Source of the DNA: Hymenobacter roseosalivarius DSM 11622
GTDB lineage: Bacteria > Bacteroidota > Bacteroidia > Cytophagales > Hymenobacteraceae
Direction of reading: 5' to 3'
NCBI RefSeq assembly: GCF_900176135.1
Contig: NZ_FWWW01000095.1
Span: 1-58,947 of the forward strand
Length of the DNA: 58,947 nucleotides
Shown: piece after piece, positions 16,538 to 25,556 of the stretch
How the letters are laid out: the number at the start of each line of letters is the position of its first letter
Position numbering within the stretch: position 1 is the first letter of the stretch
Made by a program: the position numbers and the translations under genes
Notes under the pieces: generated by a model
Databases searched by the model: none
Told to the model about the DNA's origin: nothing
What the model saw: only the letters and a program-made list of their open reading frames with translations

Positions 16538-16999
16538 TCATTCCTGATTTTCCGCTTTGATCCGGGGGTCGAAGGCAAACTCCTCCCGACTACTAATGCG
16601 AATTCGGGCAAAATCGGGGTGACGTGCGTGTAATATGTAGTTGTATTCGCTGGCGATAATGGAAGACGGCACCCGCAGCACCGCCGCCGTTTTCCGTTCG
16701 TACCACGCGTCACCCAGGGGCTGGCAAAGGGCGTAGCTGCGGGTTTTGTGCCAGCTGGGGGGCAATTCTTCCAAGGCAATATTCTCCACGGCCAAATCAT
16801 CGGGAATCTGGATAACCACCACCCTGAACCGCTGATTCAGCCCTTCCCCACCTCGGTGTACCACGTTTTCCAGGCACGCCAACGCCCTACTGCTGGCCGT
16901 GTAGATAACGAAATGGCCTTTGGAATTCCAACGCCCCCGGTTGCCCGAGGCAAATAAATCCTGGGCATACTCAGCCAGGCAAATACGGTATACTTCCAC
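16538..16999 (-). CDS. RES-domain toxin (NAD+ phosphorylase family)
   Basis: A 153-residue RES-domain protein. Family landmarks are MEVYRIC at the N-terminus, GRWNSKGHFVIYTASSRALACLE (22-44, given here as the region of the substrate-binding Arg, Tyr and Ser residues) and the C-terminal DPR. Characterised RES toxins degrade NAD+ by phosphorolysis. The gene begins 12 bases after the Xre antitoxin gene in the usual antitoxin-toxin order. Complete in length; no sign of decay. Confidence 0.92.
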   Translation of the reverse strand: MEVYRICLAEYAQDLFASGNRGRWNSKGHFVIYTASSRALACLENVVHRGGEGLNQRFRVVVIQIPDDLAVENIALEELPPSWHKTRSYALCQPLGDAWYERKTAAVLRVPSSIIASEYNYILHARHPDFARIRISSREEFAFDPRIKAENQE

Positions 17000-17011
17000 C
17001 TTACCGCGCGT

Positions 17012-17464
17012 TTAGGCCAGGTCGCCATAGGCAATCCGATCCAGCTCCTCCAGCACCAGATCAATGCCGCCGCTGGTTTCCAGCAAGGTGAGCGGCACCT
17101 GGTCATCGAGGCCGTAGGCGGGCTTTTCGAGCCACCGTACAAAAGCACCGGCTTCACCAAATACCTGCTGCCCGCGCATGTGCAGGGCCAGCAGCTTCAG
17201 GGTTTGTTCGCTGTGGGCAGGGCTCAGGTTTTTCTGCTCCTGGCGGTACGTACGCAAGGTTTTGGTCGTGATATTGAGAATATCAGCGAGCTGCTCGGGG
17301 TGCAGGTGCAGCAACCCGGCCACGGCAATAGCGGTAGCGGCCGAAATGCCCTGCCGCGCGGCCATCACCAGAGAAAAAGAATCCTTTACCACCGTCTTAA
17401 GTGCGGTTAGCTCCGACCCGGCGGCGGGAACAGTCATTTTGCGAGGTGTTGCTAAGCTGCTCAT
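17012..17464 (-). CDS. Xre/MbcA/ParS-type antitoxin
   Basis: A 150-residue antitoxin partner of the RES toxin. It has an N-terminal helix-turn-helix region (about 45-95, LADILNITTKTLRTYRQ) and the C-terminal toxin-binding domain (DUF2384; FGEAGAFVRWLEKP, LLETSGGIDLVLEELDRI). It should neutralise the toxin and repress its own promoter, where a perfect operator lies about 34 bases upstream. An alternative ATG is at 17437; the upstream one is used here because it leaves a normal 5' UTR. Confidence 0.92.
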   Translation of the reverse strand: MSSLATPRKMTVPAAGSELTALKTVVKDSFSLVMAARQGISAATAIAVAGLLHLHPEQLADILNITTKTLRTYRQEQKNLSPAHSEQTLKLLALHMRGQQVFGEAGAFVRWLEKPAYGLDDQVPLTLLETSGGIDLVLEELDRIAYGDLA

Positions 17465-17490
17465 GTGACAGAGATTATTTCGTTCTTCTC

Positions 17491-17532
17491 CAAATATAGG
17501 AATATTTTCCTTTAAACTCGGAAAATATTCCT
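17491..17532 (-). promoter_or_regulatory. Promoter and operator of the Xre-RES operon
   Basis: On the minus strand TATATTTG (17491-17498) is a perfect TAnnTTTG -7 element. A perfect 13-base inverted repeat, AGGAATATTTTCC (17498-17510) and its complement (17520-17532), lies directly upstream and shares a base with it. Each arm is itself quasi-palindromic (GGAA....TTCC), so four half-sites may be offered. The position implies repression by the antitoxin. Confidence 0.75.
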
Positions 17533-17763
17533 TTTGTTCGATTTAGCCTTTTTGTGAGCTTCCGATGATGGCCTGGCAAAGCCAATGACGTAAGAACTAC
17601 TATAAATGCAAACAAATGATCATCTCTACATTCAAAAGACAGCCCTTATATACCATAGAGTAACTTTCTTGTAACCACCAAAAGAACTGGGCACCATCCC
17701 CTAGTTCCCATTATGCATTACCGCTGAATTAAGTTATCGAAGCGACCAGCTTCTCCAACCCAC

Positions 17764-18867
17764 ATGAATAGTTTTATCTGCTGCCTGCTACTACTGGGTG
17801 GCATTCTTTTTCCTGCTGGGCACAAAGTCCAGGCATCACGATGGAGCCCGAATTGGGCGTGGAGCTAGTGAATGCGCTATTCGTCCAGATTTCGCCCGAA
17901 TTTCTTCAAGACTCAGCTGCCGACCCCAACCTGTTTAACCTGTTTCGCAACACGCGGTTGATGCGCGTCAGCTATGAGTACTTCGCGCCGTTTCGGCAGC
18001 ACGCGGCCGTGCGGCGCACCCAGCAGCTAGCCGATAACCTCGGCACGAGCGTGTACCTACTGCCGCTTTTCTACGAAGGGTTTCCGCAGCCGCGGCGGCA
18101 TACGCCCATCTCGCCCGAAATTCTGGAAGCGCTCCACCCGAACCCCGATTCTGCCACGCGTCAAGCCGACGAATACCTGCAGCTGGTCGGACGCTTTTAC
18201 CGCGAGGCACACTTTGCCCATTTTCAGCGGCGCTACCGGCACGCTTATACGCAAGCCGTGGCAGAGGTGAGGCGTAACCTGCCGCCCCCCAGCCTTTATC
18301 CCAGCCATGGAGGGGTATTATGGGGCTCGAAAAGCTGCCTATCGCCTTATCGTGAACCCATTTTTCAAGGCTGAATGGGGAATGGCCTGACAGGTAAGCG
18401 GGACCAAAGGCATCACCGCCGTTCAGATTGCCGCGCCCATGGGGGAACAAACGCTCGTGCGTGGACAGGTGACTAATGCGGGGTTTGATAACGCCGAAGC
18501 CGTGCGCAATCTGTCGGTGCACGAATTTGGGCACACGTTTATAAACCCGCTCACAGTTCTGCCAGCTGTGGCCCCCGGCCTGACGGCGCACCAGGCGCTA
18601 TTCAAACCCATTCCGGGCCAGCTTCAATACCGCGACTGGCAGACGTCGTTCAATGAACACCTCGTGCGGGCCGGGGAAGTGCGTATTGCCTTGGCGCTTG
18701 GCCTGCCCGAGGTGAGTCAGCAGTTGCGAACAGCCTATTCCACCTGGATCTACCTGCCCTTTTTCGAGGCGCAGCTGCAGCGCTACGAAGCCAACCGCGC
18801 CCGCTACCCGACTATCGAATCGTTTTTGCCCAACCTTATCCGTGCTCTGCCTGAGTTGGCCCGATAA
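17764..18867 (+). pseudogene. Decayed exported metalloprotease-like protein (DUF4932-like)
   Basis: The reading is broken three times. ATG 17764 opens a signal peptide (MNSFICCLLLLGG). The frame is lost near 17835, and the body resumes at MEPELGVELVNALF (17841). A second shift lies near the CCGCCCCCCAG run at about 18285. The third frame starts MEGYYGARKAAYRL and meets an in-frame TGA at 18388 (probably a lost Trp). It then continues through QIAAPMGEQTLV to VHEFGHTFINP and the stop at 18867. HEFGH fits an HExxH-type zinc site and the layout resembles the DUF4932 family (assignment from memory). Not functional as read. Confidence 0.75.
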
Positions 18868-18954
18868 TGCACGAATGAGCCTTTATGCCAAGCTACCGGC
18901 TCTAGTATAAAGGCACACCACTGGCTAAACCCAGCTGTTACCTCTTCGCTTGCT

Positions 18955-19702
18955 ATGCCTGCTCACCTCCCACCCGCCACCCCCAGGGACAGCTTCGCGA
19001 CAGTGGCTGCCATCGGGCTCGTGGCGTACGTATCTGCCGCTGTCGCCCAACATGTCGTCGGGCACGGGGGCGCTTGCGTTGAGGTAGGCGGGCGCGTGGA
19101 GGTCCTTACCTCCGTGTTCGCGCAGTGCTCGTGCAAAAACGCCGTGGTAGACCTGGCCGGCCCACTAGCGAATCTGCTGCTGGGAGCGGTAGCGCTGGGG
19201 GCCGCCCGCTTCATCCCACGAACCGCCGCTGCCACGCGTCTTTTTCTGGTGCTGACCGCCGGCTTCAATCTGCTCTATTTTGCGGGGCAGCTGCTGTTCG
19301 ACGTGGCCACGAAGACCGATGACTGGGCGTGGCCCTTGCGGTACTACCGCGTACCGGAGCCGCTGCGGTACGGCCTGCTGGCGTTTGGCCTGGCGGCCTA
19401 CTGGCTGACGATGCGCATGCTCAGCCTACAGCTGGCACCTTTTGCGTTGCCCCGCGCCCGCGCAACCACTCTCGTGTATAGCGCCTGGGCGGCGGCGGGT
19501 CTGATTGCGTGCGCGACGCGCGCCATCCCGCAAGCCCTTGTGCTTCCCCTAGGCCAGGGGCTCGTGCCGGCCCGCGCTGACCGCTGGGCGACGCGAAGCT
19601 GCCGAGCCCCTGGCCTTCTCCATACGATGGGTTGTGGGGGTGGTAGTAGTGGGCGTGGCGTCTAGCCTGATACTAGGCCCTGGAATCGCCACTACCCGCT
19701 AA
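18955..19702 (+). pseudogene. Multi-pass membrane protein, frameshifted near the C-terminus
   Basis: ATG 18955 opens a hydrophobic protein with about six membrane spans. An HVVGHGG stretch near residue 33 and DLAGPLANLLLGAV near 66 recall site-2 protease-like folds, but the HExxH zinc motif is not intact. The frame as read ends at 19665 with a low-complexity tail. Shifting one frame between about 19550 and 19600 gives AGRREAAEPLAFSIRW and a clear last membrane helix (WVVGVVVVGVASSLIL), ending at TAA 19700-19702. So one indel has broken the tail. Function unknown; it follows another decayed gene. Confidence 0.6.
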
Positions 19703-19772
19703 AGCATCTCGACGACCACTCCCACAAACAGGCAGAGCAGGGAATTCACCGTTTTCTGAGAGGAAATCTGCT

Positions 19773-20084
19773 TTACTTCTCCCCTTTTTTCCAGGGCTGC
19801 CAGTCCAGCTCCCCGTTTTCGCGGCGGCGCAGGAACACGGTTTGATCGTCTTTCTGAGTTTTGCCGAAGGTCACATCGCCGCGGCAGTCGAGGCACTTGA
19901 CGGAGGTGTACTTGAACTTGTCCTGGGCTACGCGGGAAGTAAGATCGAGGTTGTCGGAGCCGCAGAGGCCGCAGGCGGGCACATCGGCGAAGCTCAGGCG
20001 GTCGTACTCGGATACCACGTCGTGGAAATTACCGCCCTGCACGGTGAAGTGAAACTGCCGGCGCCCAATGCGCTTGGTAATCAT
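19773..20084 (-). CDS. Small zinc-ribbon protein, conserved in Bacteroidota
   Basis: A 103-residue protein with two Cys pairs: CGLC (about 38-41) and CLDC (about 65-68), which should bind one zinc. The start MITKRIGRRQFHFTVQG gives a beta-rich N-terminal half. The ATG at 20084 is chosen over one four codons upstream because it gives the expected family start. I recall close relatives across Bacteroidota but no assigned function. A nucleic-acid or protein-binding role is only a guess from the zinc ribbon. It shares no operon with the decayed genes at its 3' side. Confidence 0.75.
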   Translation of the reverse strand: MITKRIGRRQFHFTVQGGNFHDVVSEYDRLSFADVPACGLCGSDNLDLTSRVAQDKFKYTSVKCLDCRGDVTFGKTQKDDQTVFLRRRENGELDWQPWKKGEK

Positions 20085-20167
20085 GAGTTGAAGCACAGCG
20101 AAAACGTTGGGAAGTGAATGCTACTATTGAAGTAAGAATAACGGTTTTACTGCAAACAAAAGTCCAC

Positions 20168-20215
20168 AAAAAAGCCCCCCAGACAAGTAAAACTGTTGCC
20201 GGGGGGCTTTTTTTT
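20168..20215. terminator. Bidirectional intrinsic terminator
   Basis: A6-GCCCCCC and GGGGGGC-T8 arms pair across a loop of about 20 bases. It lies just downstream of the minus-strand subtilase gene. The left arm plus following bases (CAGACAAGTAAAAC) is nearly repeated at 21985-22009 (CAGGCCAAGTAAAAC), on the other side of the gene, where no right arm is present. Confidence 0.85.
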
Positions 20216-20223
20216 AAAAAAAA

Positions 20224-21930
20224 TTAAAGCTTAACGAACCGCACCGAGCGGCGCACGCGCCCGGCCCTGACGTCGCAGGTGTACGTGCCTTTGGCCAGTA
20301 CGCCCGGCCGCAGCTCTACCTGCGGTGCCGAAGTCGCGGGCGCTTTTTGCTCCACCACTACCCGGCCCCGCGAGTCGATGAGGCGCACCACCAAGGCTAC
20401 GTTTTGAAGCTCGGGAGTAAGCTGCAAGAACAGGGCATCATTGCGGGCAGGATTAGGATAAACTGCCAGTTGACCGCGTGCGGCAACTGGCGCGGTTGCG
20501 GGAAGCAGCGTGCCGGCCGCTAGCTTTTGGGCCCGGCTAAAGTCAGGAATACCGTAGCCCAGCTCATTATCGGGGCGTTCAGCTTGGGAGCCGGAGCGCT
20601 GCAGCGTGGCGATTACCTGCTGCGCCGTTAGCATAGGATTAGCTTGCCAGAAACCCGCAACGAAGCCCGCCAGCGTCGGACAAGCATAGGAAGTTCCGTT
20701 GCCATTCACCACCGTACCGGCCGCCGTGAGTACGGCCGATGCCCGGCCCTGCGCCGCCAGCGCGGGCTTGATGCGCCCGTCGGCCGTCGGGCCAACGGAG
20801 CTGAAAGCAGCTCGCTGCAACAGCACCGAATCGACGGCACCCACGGTCAGGATGGAGTCGGCGTCGGCGGGGGCATTGACGTAGCGCCAGGGGCTGCTGC
20901 CCTCATTACCGGCGCTATTTACGACCAGCATACCCACGCGGGCCGCCACCGTAGCCGCCCGCGACGAAAGGGCCGTGCGGCCGTTCAAATCGGCGTAGGC
21001 ATAGTCGGGCGAGGGCTGATCAAAGTCGTTGTAGCCCAAAGAAGAGCTGATAATATCCACGCCTACCGAATCGGCGTACTCGGCGGCTAATAGCCAGTTT
21101 GCTTCCTCTATCGGGTGCTCCGACTTCACATCTTCCGTCACTAGCAAATGGTAGCTGGCCATAGGAGCGGTGCCCACAAAAAAACCGGGCTGATTAGCGC
21201 CCATCGTTGATAAGCACTGAGTACCGTGCTCATTGCGCCCGTACACAGACTTATTGCGCTCGACGAAGTTGTAAGTACTCAGCAGGCGTTTTTCCTCGAA
21301 TAAAGGGGCAAAGGCCGGCAGGCGGTCAACGCCCGAAAACCCACCATCGAAGACGGCAATCTGCATGCCCTCGCCCCGAAAGCCGGCTTCGTGCATAGCT
21401 ACGGCACCCAGCATCTGCGCTTGTCCGTAGGCTGGCCCGTAAGTAGGCCGGCCCGGCGCGGTAGTGGTAGCGGGCGGCGCGGTAGCTGGCGGATTAGTTG
21501 CTATGGGCGCGGCGGGCGTGGCCTGCGCCCGAATCAGGGTTTGGGTGCCCCGCACCGAAGGCAGCGCGCGGAGCGAAGCCAGCGTGGCGGAGTCGCAGAC
21601 CACCACGGCGGCATTAAACCAGCGCGACGTGTACCATACCTGCACGCCGGGCACCGCCTTGATCTGGGCTACATAGGTAGGATTGACGGGCAAGTCGCGG
21701 GGCTGAATGGCGATATTCTGGCGCGTACGACGGGTAATGGCACGGGCCGATAAATACGCCTGGGGCTGGGTGAGGCTATAAGGAGAGTTGACTTTATCCT
21801 TAAAGAAAACCAAATGCCGGCCCACTACGGCCGTTGCCTGCGGCGGACTGCTGGGGCTCGATTGGGGCACAGCACTACTTAGGTGGCTACTGAGTCCCAT
21901 CCAGAATATTACAAGCAGAGAAATTCGCAT
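20224..21930 (-). CDS. Secreted subtilisin-like serine protease with T9SS sorting domain
   Basis: A 568-residue exported S8 peptidase. After a signal peptide and a proregion-like part (about 25-170) comes the catalytic domain, with Asp in IAVFDGGF, His in NEHGTQCLSTMG and Ser in GNGTSYACPTLAGF. The last 80 residues begin LAVYPNPARND and end SVRFVKL: a type A C-terminal domain that directs secretion and surface attachment through the type IX system. A proline/threonine-rich linker (ATPAAPIATNPP) sits before the catalytic part. The ATG at 21930 is chosen because it gives a normal signal peptide. Confidence 0.93.
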   Translation of the reverse strand: MRISLLVIFWMGLSSHLSSAVPQSSPSSPPQATAVVGRHLVFFKDKVNSPYSLTQPQAYLSARAITRRTRQNIAIQPRDLPVNPTYVAQIKAVPGVQVWYTSRWFNAAVVVCDSATLASLRALPSVRGTQTLIRAQATPAAPIATNPPATAPPATTTAPGRPTYGPAYGQAQMLGAVAMHEAGFRGEGMQIAVFDGGFSGVDRLPAFAPLFEEKRLLSTYNFVERNKSVYGRNEHGTQCLSTMGANQPGFFVGTAPMASYHLLVTEDVKSEHPIEEANWLLAAEYADSVGVDIISSSLGYNDFDQPSPDYAYADLNGRTALSSRAATVAARVGMLVVNSAGNEGSSPWRYVNAPADADSILTVGAVDSVLLQRAAFSSVGPTADGRIKPALAAQGRASAVLTAAGTVVNGNGTSYACPTLAGFVAGFWQANPMLTAQQVIATLQRSGSQAERPDNELGYGIPDFSRAQKLAAGTLLPATAPVAARGQLAVYPNPARNDALFLQLTPELQNVALVVRLIDSRGRVVVEQKAPATSAPQVELRPGVLAKGTYTCDVRAGRVRRSVRFVKL

Positions 21931-22212
21931 TAATGGCAAGTGAAAAGAACCAGGACAAAAGAAACAAATCAACTGTTGGCTAGCAAAAAGCCCCCCAGGC
22001 CAAGTAAAACCCCAGGTTAGCAGACAAATTAATTCGCTGGGTAGCCTAACAGAAAATGGCAGGCTAAGAACACCGGCGCAAGAGAAGTCGTTGCATTGCT
22101 TGCCTCCGCAAAATGCCCCCCAGCAGCTCAGCTTACAATAGCGCCCGGCAATGGCAATTTTTAAACTGCCATTGCCGAGCGCTACTAAAAGTTGCCCTCA
22201 CGCTGCGACTAG

Positions 22213-22974
22213 TTACAGCTTTCCGCTCTCGATCAATGTTTCAACCCGAGAGTTACCAGCCAATCTATAACCAGGCACGAGAGAGCAGTCGGCGGGCGAG
22301 CCGGGTGGGCAGCCATACACGTACCGCCGCCGCCACCGATGGATGGGCCCTACTTCCCGGGCATACACCTGGCGTTGAATATTAAGGTTAAACAGGTCGT
22401 AGGCGGTCGTGTCGGCAGTAGTTACGGTCTGCGCGTAGCGCGATGGCTGGGTGGAAGCAGTTAGCTCAAACGGCTCGCCCACCCGGTCGTAGGCTCTTTT
22501 CTCGGCCGTGATCGTATCGCCGGAGTTGTAGGCGTTGGCGTTCCATCTGCGGCCCGCCCGCACCGGAAATACCAGCTCCACCGTGCGGCGGTTGCTGCGG
22601 GTAAGCAGAAGAGTGTTCGGCGTGGCCTTGATAATCAGCACACTATCATCGCGCCAGGCATCGGTGGGCAGCGTGCGTCGGGAGCGTACCACTCGGTAGA
22701 CTGAGTCGCCGGCAGCATCGATAAACGTTTCGTCCACACGTTCCCGAAACTGAAAGCGGGTAGCCGTACCCCGGTTATTCTGATAAATGGAATCTACCAC
22801 GGCATACACCCGGTACGCCCCAACCTGCACCGGATAGTACTCCAAACCCAACTCAGGCCCCGGTTCGGTTTCGCGGGTACAGGCCCCCACCACTCCCATC
22901 GCCAGCATACCAGCCGCCACAGCGCGACGACCAGTAAGTAACCAAGATAAACGCGAACGATAGAAGTGGCTCAT
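22213..22974 (-). CDS. Uncharacterised lipoprotein
   Basis: A 253-residue protein with an N-terminal membrane segment and lipobox VVGAC (Cys32), followed by a negatively charged spacer. The mature part is beta-rich with repeated YxVYxVVDSI- and YRVVRSRR-like strands, suggesting a beta-barrel or lipocalin-like fold (inference). It starts 12 bases after the mnmA stop and is likely translated from the same mRNA. Function unknown. The 282 bases between it and the subtilase hold the half-terminator at 21985 and an iterated-motif copy at 22114. Confidence 0.8.
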   Translation of the reverse strand: MSHFYRSRLSWLLTGRRAVAAGMLAMGVVGACTRETEPGPELGLEYYPVQVGAYRVYAVVDSIYQNNRGTATRFQFRERVDETFIDAAGDSVYRVVRSRRTLPTDAWRDDSVLIIKATPNTLLLTRSNRRTVELVFPVRAGRRWNANAYNSGDTITAEKRAYDRVGEPFELTASTQPSRYAQTVTTADTTAYDLFNLNIQRQVYAREVGPIHRWRRRYVYGCPPGSPADCSLVPGYRLAGNSRVETLIESGKL

Positions 22975-22986
22975 GCGAATGCAGAA

Positions 22987-24159
22987 TTAAAAGGCTGAAC
23001 CGGCAAGCGCCGTAGCTTGAGTAGCAGGATCAGATATCACATGGCGTTCAATCCAGCCGCCGCCCAGCACGTCATTGCCTTCGTAAAAAACGGCGGCCTG
23101 ACCAGGAGTAACGGCGTGCACGGGCTCCTCGAAGTAAGCATAAATTTTGTCACCAATCTGTTCGAGGAAAGCCGCGGCACCATCGTGATTGTAGCGAATT
23201 TTTGTCGTGGAGGGCACTAACCCCCGTCCTTCCAGCGAAGCGTATTTACCCATATTCAGCTTGCCGACAACGGTAGTCGTGCTGGCTAAGTCTTCAAAAT
23301 TGCCCAGCACAACCTGGTTGGTATCGGGGCGAATTTCGGTGACGTAGGCCGGAAAACCCAACGCAATACCCAGGCCCTTGCGCTGCCCGATGGTGTAGAA
23401 AGGATACCCCTCGTGCTTGCCGACTACGGTGCCGTCGCGCAGCACAAATTGCCCCCCAGCCACGCGGGCCTCCAGCCCTTCCACGCGCCGCTTCAGAAAG
23501 CCACGGTAGTCGTTGTCGGGGATAAAGCAGATTTCGTAGCTCTCGGGTTTGTTTACCAGCTCCGTAAAGCCGCGCCGACGGGCCTCGTCGTAAATCTCGG
23601 TTTTGCGCATGCCGCCCAGCGGAAACAGCGTCCGCGCCAAGCTTTCCTGCGATACGCCCCACAGCGCGTACGACTGGTCTTTGTTTTCATCCAGGCCTTT
23701 GCTCACCACGTAGCGACCATCTTCGTGGCGTACGTTGGCGTAGTGACCCGTAGCAATAAACTGACAGCCAAGCTGGTCGGCGCGGCGCAGCAGGGCATCC
23801 CACTTAATGTGGGTGTTGCAGAGCACGCACGGATTTGGCGTACGGCCGGCCAGGTATTCGTCGGTAAAATTGTTGATTACGAAGTCGCCAAACTCATCCC
23901 GGATATCAATGATAAAGTGGGGAAAGCCAAGCTCTACGGCAATCTGGCGGGCGTCGTTAATAGAGTCGAGGGAGCAGCAGCCGGTTTCTTTTTTGGAGCC
24001 GCCCGCCGAGGCGTAATCCCAGGTTTTCATGGTCATGCCCACCACTTCGTAGCCCTGTTCGTGCAAAAGCACAGCCGCTACGGATGAGTCGATGCCGCCG
24101 CTCATGGCGACGAGAATGCGCCCGCGAGCGGACGGCGTTGGGGAGGTAATTGAAGTCAT
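22987..24159 (-). CDS. mnmA: tRNA-specific 2-thiouridylase
   Basis: This 390-residue enzyme adds sulfur to U34 of tRNA-Lys, -Glu and -Gln. The PP-loop is AMSGGIDSSVAA near residue 18; the first catalytic cysteine is in NPCVLCNTHIKW and the second in SYEICFIPDNDY. The C-terminal barrel ends with PGQAAVFYEG. The ATG at 24159 is preferred because upstream codons are unrelated. An iterated-motif copy at 23450 encodes AGGQF. The lipoprotein gene follows directly. Confidence 0.96.
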   Translation of the reverse strand: MTSITSPTPSARGRILVAMSGGIDSSVAAVLLHEQGYEVVGMTMKTWDYASAGGSKKETGCCSLDSINDARQIAVELGFPHFIIDIRDEFGDFVINNFTDEYLAGRTPNPCVLCNTHIKWDALLRRADQLGCQFIATGHYANVRHEDGRYVVSKGLDENKDQSYALWGVSQESLARTLFPLGGMRKTEIYDEARRRGFTELVNKPESYEICFIPDNDYRGFLKRRVEGLEARVAGGQFVLRDGTVVGKHEGYPFYTIGQRKGLGIALGFPAYVTEIRPDTNQVVLGNFEDLASTTTVVGKLNMGKYASLEGRGLVPSTTKIRYNHDGAAAFLEQIGDKIYAYFEEPVHAVTPGQAAVFYEGNDVLGGGWIERHVISDPATQATALAGSAF

Positions 24160-24199
24160 AATAGAAGCGCCCGTGAGGTCAAGGCTCCGGCCGCGATGG

Positions 24200-24207
24200 C
24201 AAAGATA
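24200..24207 (-). promoter_or_regulatory. Promoter -7 element of mnmA (TATCTTTG)
   Basis: TATCTTTG on the minus strand lies 40 bases upstream of the mnmA ATG and matches TAnnTTTG. A TACTTTCG at 24292-24299 on the plus strand may serve the divergent TrpF-like gene. Confidence 0.5.
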
Positions 24208-24351
24208 ACACCCGGCACGCCTCCGTGGTTCGGTACCTGTTGCTACTGCCGTACAAAGCACATGCCGGGTGCTGTAGTAGCCCAGATTCCTTACTTTCGC
24301 GCACTATCAATTCATGGTCCGCCTTCACGCGGGCCTTCTATTTCTCTACCT

Positions 24352-24972
24352 ATGGCTTTGCTTACCTCCGTGCTGGTGCGCGGCATTAACAACCTCTCCG
24401 ACGCCCGCTATTGCGCCGGTATGGGCGCCGATGGCCTCATTTTCACCCTCGACCCTGCCCTACCCGGCGCCGTAGATGCCGCCACCGTACGCGAGCTGGC
24501 CGGTTGGGTAGCCGGCGTGGAGCTGATTGGGGAGTTTGGCGAAGAAATGCCCGTATCAGAGATGAATCGCTTGGTAGAAGAGTGTGGCTTACAGCGAGTA
24601 TTACTTCATCAGCGGCCCGAAGCAGCGCTCTCGGTGCCAGCACTACTGCACGCCCCGCTCTTTCTTATTACCTCTGATAGTTTAAGAAATGAGATGCTGC
24701 TCCAATATCAGCCGGTTCTCGCTGCGGGCCTGGGCGTCGTCGCGTCGTTGAATATGGACGATTTGCCCGAGGCCAGACAGGAAGCCTTGGCGGCGGCGGC
24801 TACCCAACTTCCACTCTGGCTGAGCGGCACCATAACTGCCGCCAATGTGTCCGGCTTGCTTAGCGTCATTCAGCCCGCAGGCCTTATTCTCGATGGCGGC
24901 AACGAAATTAAGCCGGGCTTGCGTGATTTTGAGGAGCTAGCGGCGGTATTTGAGGCGCTGGAAGAGGACTAA
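24352..24972 (+). CDS. TrpF-like (beta/alpha)8 protein without the catalytic cysteine
   Basis: A 206-residue protein resembling phosphoribosylanthranilate isomerase. The start LVRGINNLSDARYCAGMGADGL matches the TrpF N-terminus (KICGITNLEDA...), but the catalytic Cys of the KICG motif is replaced by Arg (VRGI). The C-terminal phosphate region reads LILDGGNEIKPGLRDFEEL. It stands alone, outside any trp operon. It may be a paralogue with another role; a true isomerase function is doubtful. The ATG at 24352 is used rather than an upstream in-frame ATG at 24196, which lies in the mnmA promoter region. Its 3' 174 bases are duplicated at 29029. Confidence 0.7.
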   Translation: MALLTSVLVRGINNLSDARYCAGMGADGLIFTLDPALPGAVDAATVRELAGWVAGVELIGEFGEEMPVSEMNRLVEECGLQRVLLHQRPEAALSVPALLHAPLFLITSDSLRNEMLLQYQPVLAAGLGVVASLNMDDLPEARQEALAAAATQLPLWLSGTITAANVSGLLSVIQPAGLILDGGNEIKPGLRDFEELAAVFEALEED

Positions 24973-25065
24973 ACCAAGCTACCGTTAGCCCAGCACCATT
25001 AGTAGATCAAACACCTGCTGCCCCAATCGTTCATCGCCCGTTATCCGAACGTGGGCTTCGGCTTG
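24799..25065. repeat. 267-bp direct repeat, left copy
   Basis: Identical to 29029-29295 except for one base (G25053 versus A29283). It holds the last 174 bases of the TrpF-like gene and the terminal 27 codons of the convergent DinB-like gene. In this copy the TrpF-like gene is whole and the DinB-like end is an orphan (EAHVRITGDERLGQQVF tail), so the left copy marks the edge of an inserted or duplicated block. Confidence 0.95.
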
Positions 25066-25130
25066 GAGAGCATCAACAAGTGTGGGGCAATCGGTCAGTA
25101 TCAAAGGCAAGAGGGGGGAGGAACTGCTGA

Positions 25131-25556
25131 TTGGGTCATTGCTTTTACCAACAATTACGGCTTTCCAAATTAACCCGAGAGGCGGTTGATCACCACTGCT
25201 CCACACTTTTTGATGGTCTCCATATCATCTATGAGCCCGGCCCCCGCAAGCTAGACTATCTCCAGGCCTTCCTCGCCCACACGGGCCAACGCCTGCGGGG
25301 CTGGCACAAGCTTTTCGGCGACCAGCGCCTGATGGCACCCTTCACGCCGGAGGAAGGCCAGTGGATTGCCGACTATTTGCTCACGGCCGAGCAGCGCGGC
25401 ACCGCCACCATCTACGGGGCCGTGCTGCTGCCCCAGGACACGTTTGTCCGCCTTTCCGTGAGCCAGGTTATGACCGAAACCCGGGCCGCCGCCCTCACCT
25501 ACCACCTGTTCGACTCCGAAGCAGCGGGGCAGGAATGGCTGCAGCAAGTGCCGTAA
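25131..25556 (+). pseudogene. STAS/SpoIIAA-like protein, 5'-truncated
   Basis: The open frame encodes up to 141 residues but has only a TTG start; the first in-frame ATG (25332) is at codon 68. From about LFDGLHIIYEPG onward it resembles the small STAS/SEC14-like proteins that Bacteroidota carry beside PAS sensor kinases, with GDQRLMAPFTPEEGQWIADYLL, YGAVLLPQDTFVRLSV and a final ALTYHLFDSEAAGQEWLQQ. The N-terminal part runs into sequence just inside the left direct repeat, so the gene was probably cut when the block formed. Family assignment is from memory. Confidence 0.5.

Noticed and set aside
18388..18390. In-frame TGA as selenocysteine or recoded Trp
   Set aside because: The same gene has two frameshifts, TGA is used as a normal stop elsewhere in the window, and no SECIS-like context was identified.
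24985..25206. 73-codon ORF at the left direct repeat as a gene
   Set aside because: Its last 27 codons are the duplicated DinB-like tail and the head is unrelated junction sequence; no independent gene is supported.
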